This document shows positions 42,789 to 50,760 of a DNA stretch of 64,000 nucleotides, piece by piece (positions within the stretch are counted from its first letter, which is position 1; every line of letters begins with the position of its first letter). The notes beneath the pieces are model-generated. The model was not told the DNA's origin and did not search any database. It saw only the letters and a list, made by a program, of their open reading frames with translations. Source of the stretch: Paenibacillus sp. HWE-109 (lineage in GTDB: Bacteria > Bacillota > Bacilli > Paenibacillales > NBRC-103111); assembly GCF_022163125.1 (NCBI RefSeq), contig NZ_CP091881.1, positions 2,852,001 to 2,916,000 of the forward strand. The letters are read 5' to 3'. The position numbers were made by a program, and so were the translations under genes.

Positions 42789-42846
42789 TTGACATCGATT
42801 GTTTTTATGCGTTATATTTACCAAGCGTTTTATATACCGATCGGTA
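42789..42846 (+). promoter_or_regulatory. SigA promoter and palindromic operator of the MFS-LLM-esterase operon
   Basis: TTGACA (42789-42794), 17 bp, TTATAT (42812-42817). TACCGATCGGTA (42835-42846) is a perfect 12-bp palindrome about 18 bp past the -10, a good TetR site. Confidence 0.78.
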
Positions 42847-42894
42847 CAATAAAAGTTCGGTATCAAAATTATAGGGAGGTAAGGTGTGTACTAA

Positions 42895-44085
42895 ATGGAG
42901 GAGGTTAAAGATAGTTCTTCTATGACTCGCTATGTGACATTATTGTTTGCGGTTGCCTGCGGGATGTCTGTTGCCAATATCTACTTCGCACAACCGATAC
43001 TCGATAATTTGTCGAGTAAGTTCGGCATTGACCATTCAACCATTGGCATTCTCATTACTATTACTCAGATCTTTTACGCAGTAGGGTTGTTAATGCTGGT
43101 GCCGCTTGGAGATTTACTAAACCAGCGCCGACTGATAATTGCTCAGATGCTCTTATCCATGATCGCTTTGGTTATTGTAGGCACTGCATCATCCAGCACA
43201 GTACTATTCGCAGGTATGGCATTAGTGGGACTGTTTTCCGTTGTGACCCAGACTCTTGTGGCGTTTGCGGCGACAATGGCTGCACCTGCTGAACGCGGAC
43301 GTGTCGTGGGCATGATAACGAGCGGAATTGTGATTGGCATCCTTCTAGCTCGATCCTTTTCAGGAATATTAACAGATTTTGCGGGTTGGCGTTCCGTATA
43401 TCTGGTCTCCGCCGCTTTGATGCTTCTTATGGTTTGTGCGTTATTAAGAGTATTGCCGAATGTTGAGCGTAAGGGAACGTCGTTGTCCTATCCCGAGTTG
43501 CTTAGGTCGGTGCTTATGTTGCTCGTAAAAGAACGGATATTACGCATCCGCGCTGTTCTAGCTCTGTTGATTTTTGCTGCTTTCAGCATTTTGTGGACGC
43601 CATTAGTACTCCCTCTTAGCGCGCCGCCAATATCTCTTTCACACACTGCAATTGGGGCGTTTGGTCTCGTGGGAGTTGTCGGAGCGTTAGCTGCAGCAAG
43701 AGCGGGCAAGCTAGCCGATCAAGGTTACGGACAGAGAACGACGGGCATAGCTTTGATCCTATTAGTGATATCATGGTTGCTGATCAGCCGTACGGAGCAG
43801 TCGCTGTTCGCATTGATCATTGGAATTGTCCTTCTAGACTTGGCCGTTCAGGCCGTGCATGTCACTAATCAAAGTATGATCTTCTCATTGCGTACGGAAG
43901 CGCGTAGTCGGCTAGCCGCCGGGTACATGGTTTTCTATTCCATAGGAAGTGCTAGCGGTTCCATCGCTTCGACCCATATCTATGCACACTATGGCTGGAA
44001 CGGTGTATGTTTGCTCGGTGCCTCCGTTAGTGCTTTAGCTCTTCTGTTTTGGGCTATGACCAGCCGCGCTGTTATTAAAATTTGA
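42895..44085 (+). CDS. MFS transporter (YgaY/NepI-type)
   Basis: 396 residues, 12 membrane helices. The ATG is preceded by GGGAGGTAAGGTG. MSVANIYFAQPILDNLSSKF at the start is typical of the small MFS branch next to TetR genes in Bacillus; LLMLVPLGDLLNQRRLIIAQ is motif A, and GRVVGMITSGIVIGILLARS is motif C-like. The end (LAAGYMVFYSIGSASGSIAS) closes the second half. It is the first gene of a three-gene operon with a flavin oxidoreductase and an esterase, so it may export or import the compound they convert. Confidence 0.9.
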   Translation: MEEVKDSSSMTRYVTLLFAVACGMSVANIYFAQPILDNLSSKFGIDHSTIGILITITQIFYAVGLLMLVPLGDLLNQRRLIIAQMLLSMIALVIVGTASSSTVLFAGMALVGLFSVVTQTLVAFAATMAAPAERGRVVGMITSGIVIGILLARSFSGILTDFAGWRSVYLVSAALMLLMVCALLRVLPNVERKGTSLSYPELLRSVLMLLVKERILRIRAVLALLIFAAFSILWTPLVLPLSAPPISLSHTAIGAFGLVGVVGALAAARAGKLADQGYGQRTTGIALILLVISWLLISRTEQSLFALIIGIVLLDLAVQAVHVTNQSMIFSLRTEARSRLAAGYMVFYSIGSASGSIASTHIYAHYGWNGVCLLGASVSALALLFWAMTSRAVIKI

Positions 44086-44100
44086 ATAGGAGAGATTGCC

Positions 44101-45177
44101 ATGGAGATAGGAATTACTTCGTTTGTAGAAACTAAGCCGGATGTTCAGACTGGTGAAGTGATGAGTCACGCACAGCGATTGCGTGAAGTTGTTGAGGAAA
44201 TTGTGCTTGCTGATCAAGTGGGACTGGATGTGTTTGGCATAGGTGAGCATCATCGGAAGGACTATGCAGCATCTTCACCAGCACTTGTGCTGTCTGCGGC
44301 TGCATCACAGACGAAACGGATTCGACTGACCAGTGCAGTGACGGTGCTTTCTTCCGTTGATCCGGTGCGCGTTTTTCAGGATTTTGCTACGCTCGATGGT
44401 ATTTCTAATGGACGTGCGGAGATTATAGCGGGCCGTGGTTCCTTTATTGAATCTTTTCCACTGTTTGGCTATGACTTGAATGACTATGATGAGCTGTTTA
44501 AAGAACATTTAGAATTACTCCTTAAAATACGGGATTCCGAAAAAGTAACCTGGAAGGGCCGGCATCGGCCAGCGATTAACAATTTAGGCGTGTATCCACG
44601 GCCTGTTCAAAATCCTTTACCGATATGGATTGGCAGCGGGGGCAGACAAGAGTCGGCTATCCGTGCAGGTCTGTTAGGACTGCCGCTGATGTTGGCGATA
44701 ATTGGTGGAAAACCAACGGATTTTGCACCGCTTGTGCAGCTTTATAAGAAAGCGGCAGCGCACGCGGGTCATGATGAATCGCGGCTTAAGGTTGGGGCGC
44801 ACTCGATAGGATTTGTTGGAGAGAATACTGAACGAGCTGCAGATACATTTTTCCCTTCTACCATGGCAGGTATGAATAGAATAGGCAAAGAACGGGGCTG
44901 GGCGCATTATGATCGTTCAAGCTACGATGCTGCGCGCAGTTTTGAAGGAGCCCTGTATGTCGGCGATCCTGAGACGGTTGCTCAGAAGATCATTCACCTT
45001 CGCAAAAATGTAGGGGTTACACGCTTTATGCTATATGTTCCGTTAAGCACTATGCCGCATGCTCAAGTGATGAGAGCCATTGAACTGTTAGGAACAGAGG
45101 TGGCGCCCCGTGTTCGGGAGGAAATAACCAAGTGGGAAGCTGAGACGGAAAAAGAAAAATCATTCAATTGTAGTTAA
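44101..45177 (+). CDS. LLM-class flavin-dependent oxidoreductase
   Basis: 358 residues, luciferase-like barrel; ATG 44101 follows AGGAGAG and is 15 bp after the MFS stop. Features: VGLDVFGIGEHHRKDYAASS (the E-H-H motif), KRIRLTSAVTVLSSVDPVRV, FATLDGISNGRAEIIAGRGS, NPLPIWIGSGGRQESAIRAG and the late YVGDPETVAQKI. It uses reduced FMN or F420-like flavin for oxidation. The Glu-His-His group is common in Bacillus YhbW/NemR-linked enzymes. The substrate is unknown; its partners suggest breakdown of an ester or xenobiotic. Confidence 0.9.
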   Translation: MEIGITSFVETKPDVQTGEVMSHAQRLREVVEEIVLADQVGLDVFGIGEHHRKDYAASSPALVLSAAASQTKRIRLTSAVTVLSSVDPVRVFQDFATLDGISNGRAEIIAGRGSFIESFPLFGYDLNDYDELFKEHLELLLKIRDSEKVTWKGRHRPAINNLGVYPRPVQNPLPIWIGSGGRQESAIRAGLLGLPLMLAIIGGKPTDFAPLVQLYKKAAAHAGHDESRLKVGAHSIGFVGENTERAADTFFPSTMAGMNRIGKERGWAHYDRSSYDAARSFEGALYVGDPETVAQKIIHLRKNVGVTRFMLYVPLSTMPHAQVMRAIELLGTEVAPRVREEITKWEAETEKEKSFNCS

Positions 45178-45224
45178 TAAAAACGTATTTGTTTCGAAAG
45201 TATACAATTACAGGAGGAATTCGT

Positions 45225-46163
45225 ATGGATTTTGAAAGTCGAGTATTGCCAGAATTAAGGCCTATATTATCACTATTTCCTGGTTTTCAATTGGAGGAAA
45301 ATCTAGAGTTGAGCAGGAGCTTGTTATCTAGTTCTCCTATTGAAAAGTCAGAGCACGTAAGTACGACAAACCGGATGATTCCGGGGGCAGCAGGCGAGAT
45401 GCTGGTCAAAATTTATGAACCCGTCCAACGGACCGACGCTAAGCTTCCAGCCATGCTATGGATTCACGGTGGAGGTTATGTGATGGGGCACCCCGATATG
45501 GATGATGTTTTGTGCGAACGGTTCGTGCAGGCGGCTAAATGCGTTGTCGTATCGGTCGATTATCGTCTTGCTCCTGAGCATCCTTATCCAGCTGCAATCG
45601 ATGACTGTTATGCCGGTCTGACGTGGATGTCGGATGAAGCTGAGTCGCTGGGCATCGATTTGGATCGGATCGCGATTGCCGGTGCAAGCGGGGGCGGCGG
45701 TCTAACCGCAGCGCTTGCTTTAATGGTTCGCGACAAAGGCGGGCCAGCCCTCATCTTCCAAATGCCGCTGTATCCGATGATCGATAACCGAAATATTACG
45801 GCGTCGAGCCATGAAATTACGGCCGATAACGCAACATGGAACAGGATGAACAATTTGGCGGCGTGGAACATGTACTTGGGCGAGCATAACGATACTGGTG
45901 AGGTGTCCCCCTATGCGGTACCGTCGAAAGCGAAAAGCTTGGCGGGGCTGCCGCCGACCTATACGTGCATAGGGCAGCTTGATCTGTTCCGAGATGAGAC
46001 GATCGAATATGTGACGCGCCTTGCGCAAGCGGGTGTAGATGTCGAATTTCATCTGTATCCAGGCAGCTTCCACAGCTTTGAAATGATCGTCCCACAAGCG
46101 GAAGTGAGCCAGCGCGCCAGTAAAAGCTACTTGGACGCGATTGCAAGAGCACTTAATCCTTAA
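45225..46163 (+). CDS. Alpha/beta-hydrolase esterase (HSL family)
   Basis: 312 residues from ATG 45225 (AGGAGG 7 nt upstream). Hormone-sensitive-lipase type: oxyanion motif WIHGGGYVMGH, nucleophile elbow GASGGG (Ser in IAGASGGGGLTAALAL), late acid in GQLDLFRDETIEYV and His in YPGSFHSFEM. VSVDYRLAPEHPYPAAIDDC is a family hallmark. It hydrolyses short-chain esters in the cytoplasm. It is the third gene of the TetR-controlled operon (47 bp after the LLM enzyme). Confidence 0.92.
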   Translation: MDFESRVLPELRPILSLFPGFQLEENLELSRSLLSSSPIEKSEHVSTTNRMIPGAAGEMLVKIYEPVQRTDAKLPAMLWIHGGGYVMGHPDMDDVLCERFVQAAKCVVVSVDYRLAPEHPYPAAIDDCYAGLTWMSDEAESLGIDLDRIAIAGASGGGGLTAALALMVRDKGGPALIFQMPLYPMIDNRNITASSHEITADNATWNRMNNLAAWNMYLGEHNDTGEVSPYAVPSKAKSLAGLPPTYTCIGQLDLFRDETIEYVTRLAQAGVDVEFHLYPGSFHSFEMIVPQAEVSQRASKSYLDAIARALNP

Positions 46164-46366
46164 ACAATGATTGGGGTTGTCTCCGAAAATAAGAAACGAC
46201 ACGATCGAAAAAAAACCTTCTCAGGAAATGGGGGCTTGCTTCGCGGCAGCTCCTCTTTAATAATTGAAGTAATCGGCTATTTTTCATAAAGGTTTTAATT
46301 TTATATTGAAGAATGCATAAAATGCTGTTAATCTTATGGAAATATTTTCCGTAGGGAGGTCATTCA

Positions 46367-46951
46367 ATGAGCATTAAACCAACCGATCCGATACTATATA
46401 CGATACCTGAGAGCTTTGAAAGTAAACGATTACTGATAAGAGCCCCATTATGGGAAGATGGCGTGAGGGTAAATGAGGCTGTTAAAGAAAGTATTGAAGA
46501 ATTGCGTCCCTGGATGCCGTGGGCCGGGAACATTCCTACAATTGAAGAGTCCGAATTAAGTATCCGACGATCTAGGCTTCAATTCTTGGATCGCACCGAT
46601 CTAAGATTACTCCTTATTCTGAAAGAAACAGGGCAATTAATTGGTAGCAGCGGTTTACATCGAATAGATTGGCAATCGCGAAAATTTGAAATTGGTTATT
46701 GGGTGCGCACATCTTTTGGCAATAAAGGATATATTACTGAAGCAGTAGAAGCTATTACCAACTATGCTGTACATGAGTTACAAGCTAATCGAATTGAAAT
46801 CCGATGTGATGGACGCAATGTTCGAAGTTCGCGAGTTGCCGAACGCCTGGGATTCACATTAGAAGGAATTCTTCGAAATGATAAATGCGATGTAGATGGT
46901 TCATTGAGAGATACTATGGTATTTTCTAAGGTTCGTGGTGTAGAGTTTTAA
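46367..46951 (+). CDS. GNAT N-acetyltransferase (RimJ/RimL type)
   Basis: 194 residues; GGGAGG 8 nt before ATG. GNAT fold of the ribosomal-protein-serine/alanine acetyltransferase group: FESKRLLIRAPLWEDGVRVN, IEELRPWMPWAGNIP, the acetyl-CoA loop WVRTSFGNKGYITEAVEAIT (Q/R-x-x-G-x-G/A pattern relaxed to SFGNKGY) and RIEIRCDGRNVRSSRVAERL, then GFTLEGILRND. The substrate may be a protein N-terminus or a small molecule. A single gene. Confidence 0.92.
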   Translation: MSIKPTDPILYTIPESFESKRLLIRAPLWEDGVRVNEAVKESIEELRPWMPWAGNIPTIEESELSIRRSRLQFLDRTDLRLLLILKETGQLIGSSGLHRIDWQSRKFEIGYWVRTSFGNKGYITEAVEAITNYAVHELQANRIEIRCDGRNVRSSRVAERLGFTLEGILRNDKCDVDGSLRDTMVFSKVRGVEF

Positions 46952-47077
46952 TTTTTTCCCAAACCTTTTCGACTAAACGTGTGGTGAGTCATTTTGCGGA
47001 TCTCCATTGTCAGGAGTGACTTGTTTCTACTTCGATTTCTTTTGTTCTCAATAGGTTGATTGTGAGGTTATCAGAAT

Positions 47078-47788
47078 ATGCGTTATTTTACCAAAGAAAT
47101 GTATGAGAAAATGCAGGTCTGCGGGTATTTGCATATCGCTCCGCATATAAACGAGCAAATCGAAGAATCGAAAGAATGGTACATTGCTCAAGGTCGCGAC
47201 TTCCGTTCCGAAGTACAGCAGCAGTTTCTGCAACTTAAACCACTTTTACTGAAGTATGTGCCGGACTTCCGCGTCTCAACTATATTAGCACAATTCATCG
47301 CTGAAACCGAAGAGCGCACCGAAGAAATGTCCGTATTTATCAATCAATGGGTTAAGGATTATGAGAAAGCATGGGAAGAAGCATGCCGGAGCAGCTGGGA
47401 GGAGTATCAAGAAATCCGCAGCACACTTCCCCAAAACTTTATAGAGATGCGCGAAAAGCATGACCTGCATGACGCCAAAATCATCTCTGTTAATTGGCGC
47501 GAAGACAGCAGCATCGTTGTCAAACTGGACGGGAAAAGCTCGTTGGGATTATGCGGCACAGGTTATCTGACTTTCGAAGATGTGCACAGCTACGAAATAC
47601 CCAAGGGGAAAGATAGGGACTGGTGGCTGTACGACGAAGTACATTTGACGCCGGAAGGCCATATGGATTTTAGAGCCTTGCTTCATGACAACTCGGGCAC
47701 ATCCGAAGAATTTGTATCTCTGCATGAATTGCGGATTGTCGCTCGGGGCTTCAGATTCACACTAGAGAAGTTTCCGGAAACGGTGTGA
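47078..47788 (+). CDS. DUF4085-family protein
   Basis: 236 residues, soluble; GAGG precedes the ATG. MRYFTKEMYEKMQVCGYLHI at the N-terminus and HDLHDAKIISVNWREDSSIV with LTFEDVHSYEIPKGKDRDWW in the second half fit the DUF4085 proteins known from Bacillus and Paenibacillus. The first ~130 residues are helical and charged, the rest beta-rich. The function is unknown; no operon partner. Confidence 0.75.
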   Translation: MRYFTKEMYEKMQVCGYLHIAPHINEQIEESKEWYIAQGRDFRSEVQQQFLQLKPLLLKYVPDFRVSTILAQFIAETEERTEEMSVFINQWVKDYEKAWEEACRSSWEEYQEIRSTLPQNFIEMREKHDLHDAKIISVNWREDSSIVVKLDGKSSLGLCGTGYLTFEDVHSYEIPKGKDRDWWLYDEVHLTPEGHMDFRALLHDNSGTSEEFVSLHELRIVARGFRFTLEKFPETV

Positions 47789-47907
47789 AATTAGATGATC
47801 AACATCCGGGCAAATCCATTATTTGCGAATTATCCGGCAACTATTAGATATTTGCATTTAACTATACCTTACATACTTTCGGCTTGTATTGACAAAGGAA
47901 GGTTACT

Positions 47908-48366
47908 ATGACAGAGAATCTTATTGAACGTGCTGCGGGGGGATTAGTTCTGCGCAAGGTACGGATAGGATACCAAGTCCTACTCATTGAAGACAGATAT
48001 GGACATGTGTGTTTCCCAAAAGGTCATCTGGAATCTGGAGAGTCATGGGAGGACGCTGCAGTTCGAGAAATTTTCGAAGAAACAGGAATTAAATCAAGCA
48101 TCCTTTCACCGCTTGGCGACATTGAATATCCGATCAAACGCAAAGGGATAACCGTTCGAAAGCAGGTCCGATTATTCGTTCTTGAAGCCATCGACGAACA
48201 GGCTGAGCCTGTCCACCAGGCTAACGAAATTGAAAGTGCTCAATATTTCGCATGGGAAGATGCACTTCGACTTCACATGGAACGAGGCTATGTGGACTTG
48301 AATTGGGTGTTTGATAAGGCTAGAGCACTCTGGGGATTTGCACGAGAAGCTAACGAGAAACGATAG
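47908..48366 (+). CDS. NUDIX hydrolase
   Basis: 152 residues; GGAAGG upstream. The Nudix box is complete: GHLESGESWEDAAVREIFEE ending T-G-I (G-x5-E-x7-R-E-x2-E-E-x-G). The N-terminus ERAAGGLVLRK and the KQVRLFVLEAI segment resemble the diadenosine-polyphosphate/MutT-like branch. It should cleave a nucleoside diphosphate linked to another group. It is followed by its own terminator. Confidence 0.92.
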   Translation: MTENLIERAAGGLVLRKVRIGYQVLLIEDRYGHVCFPKGHLESGESWEDAAVREIFEETGIKSSILSPLGDIEYPIKRKGITVRKQVRLFVLEAIDEQAEPVHQANEIESAQYFAWEDALRLHMERGYVDLNWVFDKARALWGFAREANEKR

Positions 48367-48367
48367 T

Positions 48368-48401
48368 AAAGGAGCATGCCTCTAGGCAACTCCTTTTTTT
48401 G
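48368..48401 (+). terminator. Terminator after the NUDIX gene
   Basis: AAAGGAG pairs with CTCCTTT, with GCC-TCTA-GGC as the inner hairpin, then a run of T's. Confidence 0.82.
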
Positions 48402-48555
48402 CTCATTCAAAAACTAGGTTGGGCTCCAGTTGAAAGGATATTAGCCGGAATACAGGCAGCAACTATTTGCTACTGAGGATCGTCTATTTAACGACCCTTT
48501 ATTTTCCAATGGATAGCTTATAGACAAACGTCCATGAACGGAGCTGCTGCTTTTA

Positions 48556-49431
48556 ATGAAAAAATGGATTACAGTTACTGCCCTTTCTGCGCTGCTCCTT
48601 AGTTCCTGCTCCGCCGCAGTGGAGGAACGGTCGAAAGGCACAGATACTGTTATGGGAACCAAATCCCGCAAACAACAATTGATTTATGCGCAAGGAACAA
48701 AAGTAATGGAACGGATAGCCGTTCCTAACGGTTATGAGAGGGTTCCTGTAGAGGATGGGTCATATGGGAATTATTTGCGGAATCTGCCTCTGAAACCCCA
48801 TGGCTCCAAGGTACATTTGTTTAATGGGGAGCTTAAGGCTAATGAGGTATACGAAGCTGTGCTCGATGTGGATGTGGGGGAACGGGATCTGCAGCAGTGC
48901 GCCGATGCGGTTATGAGGCTGCGGGCGGAATACCTGTATGGTAGTGGAAAATATGATAAGATTCACTTTAATTTTACAAATGGCTTTAAAGCTGACTTTG
49001 CAACATGGAGGAAAGGGAATCGGATTGAAGTTTCCGGCAACAAGGTTTCATGGACCAAGCGGGGAGCAGCTTCCGACAGCTACGAGGTGTTTCGAAGTTA
49101 TCTGAACATGGTATTTGCGTACGCGGGAACGTTGTCCTTGTCGAAGGAAATGAAGCAGGTGCCGCTGTCAGAGATGCAGGCTGGTGATGTGTTTCTGGAA
49201 GGGGGCACGCCGGGACATGCAATCGTCATATTAGATATGGCTCAGAACCCCAAAACTGGCGAAAAGCTATTTATCTTAGCTCAAGGCTACACACCTGCGC
49301 AAGACATACACATTCTGCAGAATGAGGCTAACGGGGAGGGGAATCCTTGGTATTCCACTGCGTTTGAAGGGAATTTGAAATCCCCGGAATGGACATTTAC
49401 AAGGGAACAACTGTACAGGTTCACAGATTAA
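48556..49431 (+). CDS. DUF4846 lipoprotein
   Basis: 291 residues. Lipobox ALLLSSC (Cys18), short linker, then the DUF4846 pattern: RIAVPNGYERVPVEDGSYGN, YLRNLPLKPHGSKVHLFNG, QQCADAVMRLRAEYLYGS, KIHFNFTNGFKADFATWRKG, and the late PLSEMQAGDVFLEGGTPGHA with VILDMAQNPKTGEKLFILAQ. The last segment resembles NlpC/P60 C-terminal regions (GDVF...GHAVI), but no catalytic Cys is visible. Function unknown. The ribosome site is weak (GGAG about 13 nt upstream). Confidence 0.85.
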   Translation: MKKWITVTALSALLLSSCSAAVEERSKGTDTVMGTKSRKQQLIYAQGTKVMERIAVPNGYERVPVEDGSYGNYLRNLPLKPHGSKVHLFNGELKANEVYEAVLDVDVGERDLQQCADAVMRLRAEYLYGSGKYDKIHFNFTNGFKADFATWRKGNRIEVSGNKVSWTKRGAASDSYEVFRSYLNMVFAYAGTLSLSKEMKQVPLSEMQAGDVFLEGGTPGHAIVILDMAQNPKTGEKLFILAQGYTPAQDIHILQNEANGEGNPWYSTAFEGNLKSPEWTFTREQLYRFTD

Positions 49432-49529
49432 CGCAGCAGAATATTAATATGATGCTGCCTACAAAAACTCTATTTTAATAAAGGGATAGGTTATGATAAG
49501 ATAACAAGAGAAAAATGGAGGTGATAAGC

Positions 49530-50102
49530 TTGGAGCGACTTTATGATATGTTGCATTTTAACTCGGAGTTTGTAGAGAATAAGGAATTCGAAAAATATAA
49601 ATCATCAAGATTCAAAGATAGAAAGATGGTTGTTGTAACTTGTATGGACTCTAGGCTTACAGAACTTCTTCCCAAAGCATTAAATATTAAGGATGGAAAC
49701 TCCAAAATCATTAAAGATGCTGGTGCGATTGTTTTGCATCCATTTGGCAGCGTTATGCGAAGCGTTATTGTCGCTGTATATGAATTAAATGCCGATGAAG
49801 TGTTCGTGGTCGGGCATCATGATTGTGGGATGAGCTGCATTGATCCTATCGAAACCATTAATAAAATGAAGGAGAACGGCATATCGTCCGATACGATCGA
49901 GACCCTCGAAAGTTCCGGAATTAATTTGCAACAGTGGCTGCACGGTTTCGATAGTGTTGAAGATTCCGTCAAAGGAAGCGTGGACACGGTCAAGAACCAT
50001 CCGCTCCTGCCAAAAAACATTCCAGTTCATGGTCTTGTAATCGACCCGGAAACAGGGAAGTTGGATTTAATCGTTGATGGTTATAAACATAAGGAATCGT
50101 AG
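49530..50102 (+). CDS. Beta-class carbonic anhydrase (YtiB-like)
   Basis: 190 residues from TTG 49530: GGAGGTG lies 6 nt upstream, and an in-frame ATG at 49515 would place that site inside the gene. Interconverts CO2 and bicarbonate. The zinc set is present: Cys38 in VVTCMDSRL with Asp40/Arg42, and His96/Cys99 in VGHHDCGM. The length and the DAGAIVLHPFGSVMRS segment match the short firmicute type-II form. A single gene with its own ribosome site. Confidence 0.9.
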   Translation: MERLYDMLHFNSEFVENKEFEKYKSSRFKDRKMVVVTCMDSRLTELLPKALNIKDGNSKIIKDAGAIVLHPFGSVMRSVIVAVYELNADEVFVVGHHDCGMSCIDPIETINKMKENGISSDTIETLESSGINLQQWLHGFDSVEDSVKGSVDTVKNHPLLPKNIPVHGLVIDPETGKLDLIVDGYKHKES

Positions 50103-50209
50103 CACTCTAAACGGACTTCATTAGCACAGTTTGATGGTCAACAGATCATCATGTTTGGGCTGACCGAATATAATAGTAACAGTATAAAGAAAGCCGAGAG
50201 GTGTATTCG

Positions 50210-50473
50210 ATGCTGTTTACTATCATGCAATTAATTGGTGGAGTTATTCTTTCTGTAGGTTGGATTCCTCAGATAATTCAAATTTTGAAAACTAAATCTG
50301 TTTCAGATTTAAGTTTAAAAGCATACGTCCTTATGTTTTTAGGCATTAGTCTAATGGAGGCTTATGCTATAAGTTTGGTTGTCACGGGTGCTGGCTTAGC
50401 TTTTTTGGTAACAAACACAATGTCTTTATGTGTCGTGCTCTTCGTTATCACTTTAATTTTACGGTATCGATAA
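50210..50473 (+). CDS. SemiSWEET/PQ-loop membrane protein
   Basis: 87 residues from ATG 50210 (GAGAGGTG upstream; GTG 50201 is less well placed). Three membrane helices and a PQ motif: GGVILSVGWIPQIIQILKTK, then SVSDLSLKAYVLMFLGISLM. This is the half-size SWEET fold that works as a dimer to move sugars or small metabolites across the membrane. Location and size fit; the substrate is not known. Confidence 0.85.
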   Translation: MLFTIMQLIGGVILSVGWIPQIIQILKTKSVSDLSLKAYVLMFLGISLMEAYAISLVVTGAGLAFLVTNTMSLCVVLFVITLILRYR

Positions 50474-50545
50474 CTTTCCCTGCAGGGGACACCCTTGCCG
50501 AGGTCATTTTCCAAAATTGATTCATTAATTGCCTTCTTAGGGGTT

Positions 50546-50570
50546 GCCCTTAGAGGGCTTTTTGATTATA
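50546..50570 (+). terminator. Short terminator-like hairpin
   Basis: GCCCT (50546-50550), loop TAG, AGGGC (50554-50558), then TTTTTG. The 286-bp gap after the SemiSWEET gene holds nothing else recognised until a GGAGGC site at 50750. Confidence 0.55.
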
Positions 50571-50760
50571 ATTCCCACTATTCCCGATTATGGGCTAGAA
50601 GTAGAAAATAGTTTGCTCAGTAGAATTTTACTTGTTGAAAAATGCCGTAGGATGTATTAATGATTAGATCATCTCAATTACTGTATCATGGGCGCAAAAA
50701 GGCAGAGACTTTCTTGCTCTCAGCTTTTCTCACCGCCGTCAATCCAATTGGAGGCTAAAC

